Assembly (NCBI GenBank): GCA_964469565.1
Contig: CAYXZD010000005.1
Coordinates: 124,001 to 188,000, forward strand
DNA from: GCA-2720975 sp964469565
Lineage (GTDB): Bacteria > Planctomycetota > UBA1135 > GCA-002686595
DNA: 64,000 nucleotides
Direction of reading: 5' to 3'
Both the position numbers and the translations under genes were made by a program. The notes below the pieces were generated by a model that had not been told where the DNA came from, did not search any database, and saw nothing but the letters and a program-made list of their open reading frames with translations. Positions 62,739 through 64,000 of this stretch are shown here, one piece after another (within the stretch, counting starts at the first letter, position 1; each line of letters opens with the position of its first letter).

Positions 62739-64000
62739 CTATAGGCCTTCAGCAAGCGCCCACTCATTGCGCTTCTCAAGCACACCCCAGTCCCGGGGGC
62801 GCCGCTGCTGTGCGGCCGGCACTGGATCCACCGGCCACACGAATACGCGGCCAGTTTCGTCCACGCTCAAGACCCTACAGGGCCCCGGGCCTGAAGAGAG
62901 CGCCAGCTCAATCCCAGGCGCTTGGTGCCGATCAAATGAACTGAACACTTCACCATCTTCGCTGTTCAGAACCTCTACGCGCCCCCCCTGGCGTATGGCC
63001 GCCAACCATCGTCCATCAGCACTAGGCCGTGCGAGGGCCATCATCCCCATGGCCAAGCTGCCCGTGAATTCAGTCCCTGAATCCAGGTTGTGAAAGCGTG
63101 TGCGTTGTCCAAAGCGCTCATCCCAGCCCAGGACCACCCGGCTTGCGCCCAGCCACAAGAAACGGTGGTGAGCAAACTCGATCCCCTCCAGGAGGGAATC
63201 ACCCGCAGGGCTAAATGTCCAGAGGTGTTGGGATCCATCCAGGAGTCCCAATTCGCCTCCATCACCGCGCCACTGCAAGTCGGCGACTCTGAGTGCGTAC
63301 TCATCGTCTGCCCCAGGTGACCAGCCGAGTGGCCCATTAGACTCGCCGGTGGCCAAGTCGAGCATCCACAGCTCCCCCACACTGGAGACTACCGCCAGCA
63401 GTGTCCCCCCAGGCTCCAACGCCATGTGCGTCCAGCGCGCGCCGTCCCCTGGGCACGCCCAAACCTCTTGGACTCCCTTGAGGAAATCAATCCTCCAAGT
63501 GAGACAACCATCCTTATCGAGAACGGCTACCCGCAATGGCTCAGGGCAGACAACCATGTCCACCAATCTGGCTGGGTCCAATTGCACGCGCCCGGCGCTC
63601 TGCCACGCTTGCACGTCAAATAACTCCAGAGCCCCATCGAAACCCGCACTCAAAAGCCAACGCCCCTGCGAACCCAATCGAGTCCACTGCACACCCTTCT
63701 CATGCAGCCGCACTTGCTTGAGCTGGCGGCCTGACCGGTGCCAAGAGTCAGCAGCCTCCCCGGCTGGAGTTGCCCAGAGTCGCAGAGTCCCACCGTCGTC
63801 AGTCGTCAGGGCAAAGTCGTCGTCAGGCAAGAACGAAGCCCACCGGATGGGTTCGTGTCCGCTCGAGAATGAATACACATGGGGCATCTTGCCCACGTTC
63901 CAGAGGTGGGCCCGATAGCCCTGGGTCGCACTGATCAAAGTGCGGCCACCCTCTGCCCAACGCAGATGCAAGGGCAGCATCTGCGAGCGGCAGACCTTGA
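62739..64000 (-). CDS. WD40-like repeat protein (partial, runs off the window)
   Basis: At least 420 aa, open at the right edge. The codons upstream of the first Met at 63980 read KVCRSQ with no stop, and the sequence there already looks like a propeller blade, so the real start lies outside. Repeated WD40-type blades are visible: LRWAEGGRTLISATQGYRAHLWN, ASFLPDDDFALTTDDGGTLRLW and WLLSAGFDGALELFDV, then weaker blades to VFVWPVDPVP. No kinase or other domain is visible in this part. In planctomycetes such proteins often carry an N-terminal kinase or caspase-like domain, which only the missing sequence could show. Confidence 0.75.
   Translation of the reverse strand, partial: KVCRSQMLPLHLRWAEGGRTLISATQGYRAHLWNVGKMPHVYSFSSGHEPIRWASFLPDDDFALTTDDGGTLRLWATPAGEAADSWHRSGRQLKQVRLHEKGVQWTRLGSQGRWLLSAGFDGALELFDVQAWQSAGRVQLDPARLVDMVVCPEPLRVAVLDKDGCLTWRIDFLKGVQEVWACPGDGARWTHMALEPGGTLLAVVSSVGELWMLDLATGESNGPLGWSPGADDEYALRVADLQWRGDGGELGLLDGSQHLWTFSPAGDSLLEGIEFAHHRFLWLGASRVVLGWDERFGQRTRFHNLDSGTEFTGSLAMGMMALARPSADGRWLAAIRQGGRVEVLNSEDGEVFSSFDRHQAPGIELALSSGPGPCRVLSVDETGRVFVWPVDPVPAAQQRRPRDWGVLEKRNEWALAEGL

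Overview
The window is a housekeeping-rich stretch of a moderately GC-rich bacterial chromosome, most likely from a member of the Planctomycetota. The best taxonomic clue is the secreted protein at 60774-62531. It has an Asn/Gly-rich NGIPDECEPP linker and a C-terminal YCFC...PCGN domain of a kind seen over and over in planctomycete exported proteins. The elongated three-helix SecE and the EFG2-like fusA fit the same assignment. The assignment rests on motifs I recognise, not on a database search.

Layout. (1) 0.4-5.0 kb, minus strand: an RNase E/G with a very long basic/acidic N-terminus, then rplU-rpmA-obgE. (2) 5.5-10.6 kb, minus: a type IV pilus assembly operon pilM-pilN-pilO/P (apparently fused)-pilQ. 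(3) 10.9-12.4 kb, minus: hpf, a PtsN-type EIIA and HPr, a small regulatory PTS module. (4) 12.6-17.9 kb, minus: tRNA-Arg(ACG), tadA, tRNA-Ser(CGA), tRNA-Ser(GGA), the SRP RNA, dnaX, ybaB, recR, truA. The SRP RNA was found by its domain IV hairpin. The order tadA-SRP RNA-dnaX-ybaB-recR is also known from Bacillus subtilis. (5) 17.9-22.5 kb, plus: a carbamoyltransferase of the N-acylornithine type, and dnaE.

(6) 22.5-57.1 kb, minus: a nearly continuous transcription/translation supercluster of about 35 kb. In transcription order it reads tRNA-Thr(TGT), tRNA-Tyr, tRNA-Gly, tRNA-Thr(GGT), tuf, rpmG, secE, nusG, rplKAJL, rpoBC, rpsL, rpsG, a Tsr3-like gene, fusA, rpsJ, rplCDWB, rpsS, rplV, rpsC, rplP, rpmC, rpsQ, rplNXE, rpsN, rpsH, rplFR, rpsE, rplO, secY, adk, infA, rpmJ, rpsMKD, rpoA, rplQ. 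It joins the ancestral tRNA-tufB, beta, str, S10, spc and alpha operons without interruption. rpmD (L30), map and the second tuf between fusA and rpsJ are absent. Good sigma70-type promoters can be read before the tRNA operon, before rpsL, before rpsJ (with a leader of about 330 nt) and before tRNA-Arg. A UUCG-capped hairpin lies between rplL and rpoB, where E. coli has its attenuator.

(7) 57.1-64 kb, mixed: aroC overlapped by an orphan response-regulator receiver gene (minus), an arylsulfotransferase-family protein (plus), the planctomycete-type secreted protein (minus) and a WD40 propeller protein that runs off the right edge (minus).

The most unusual item is the gene at 40501-41001. It looks like Tsr3/DUF367, the archaeal/eukaryotic small-subunit rRNA aminocarboxypropyltransferase, embedded in the bacterial str operon between rpsG and an EFG2-like fusA. 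This suggests an unexpected modification of the 16S rRNA decoding domain. Other points worth checking are the repeat-built C-terminal tail of RpoC, the PilO-PilP fusion, the altered G4 motif of Obg and the HPMP motif of the carbamoyltransferase.
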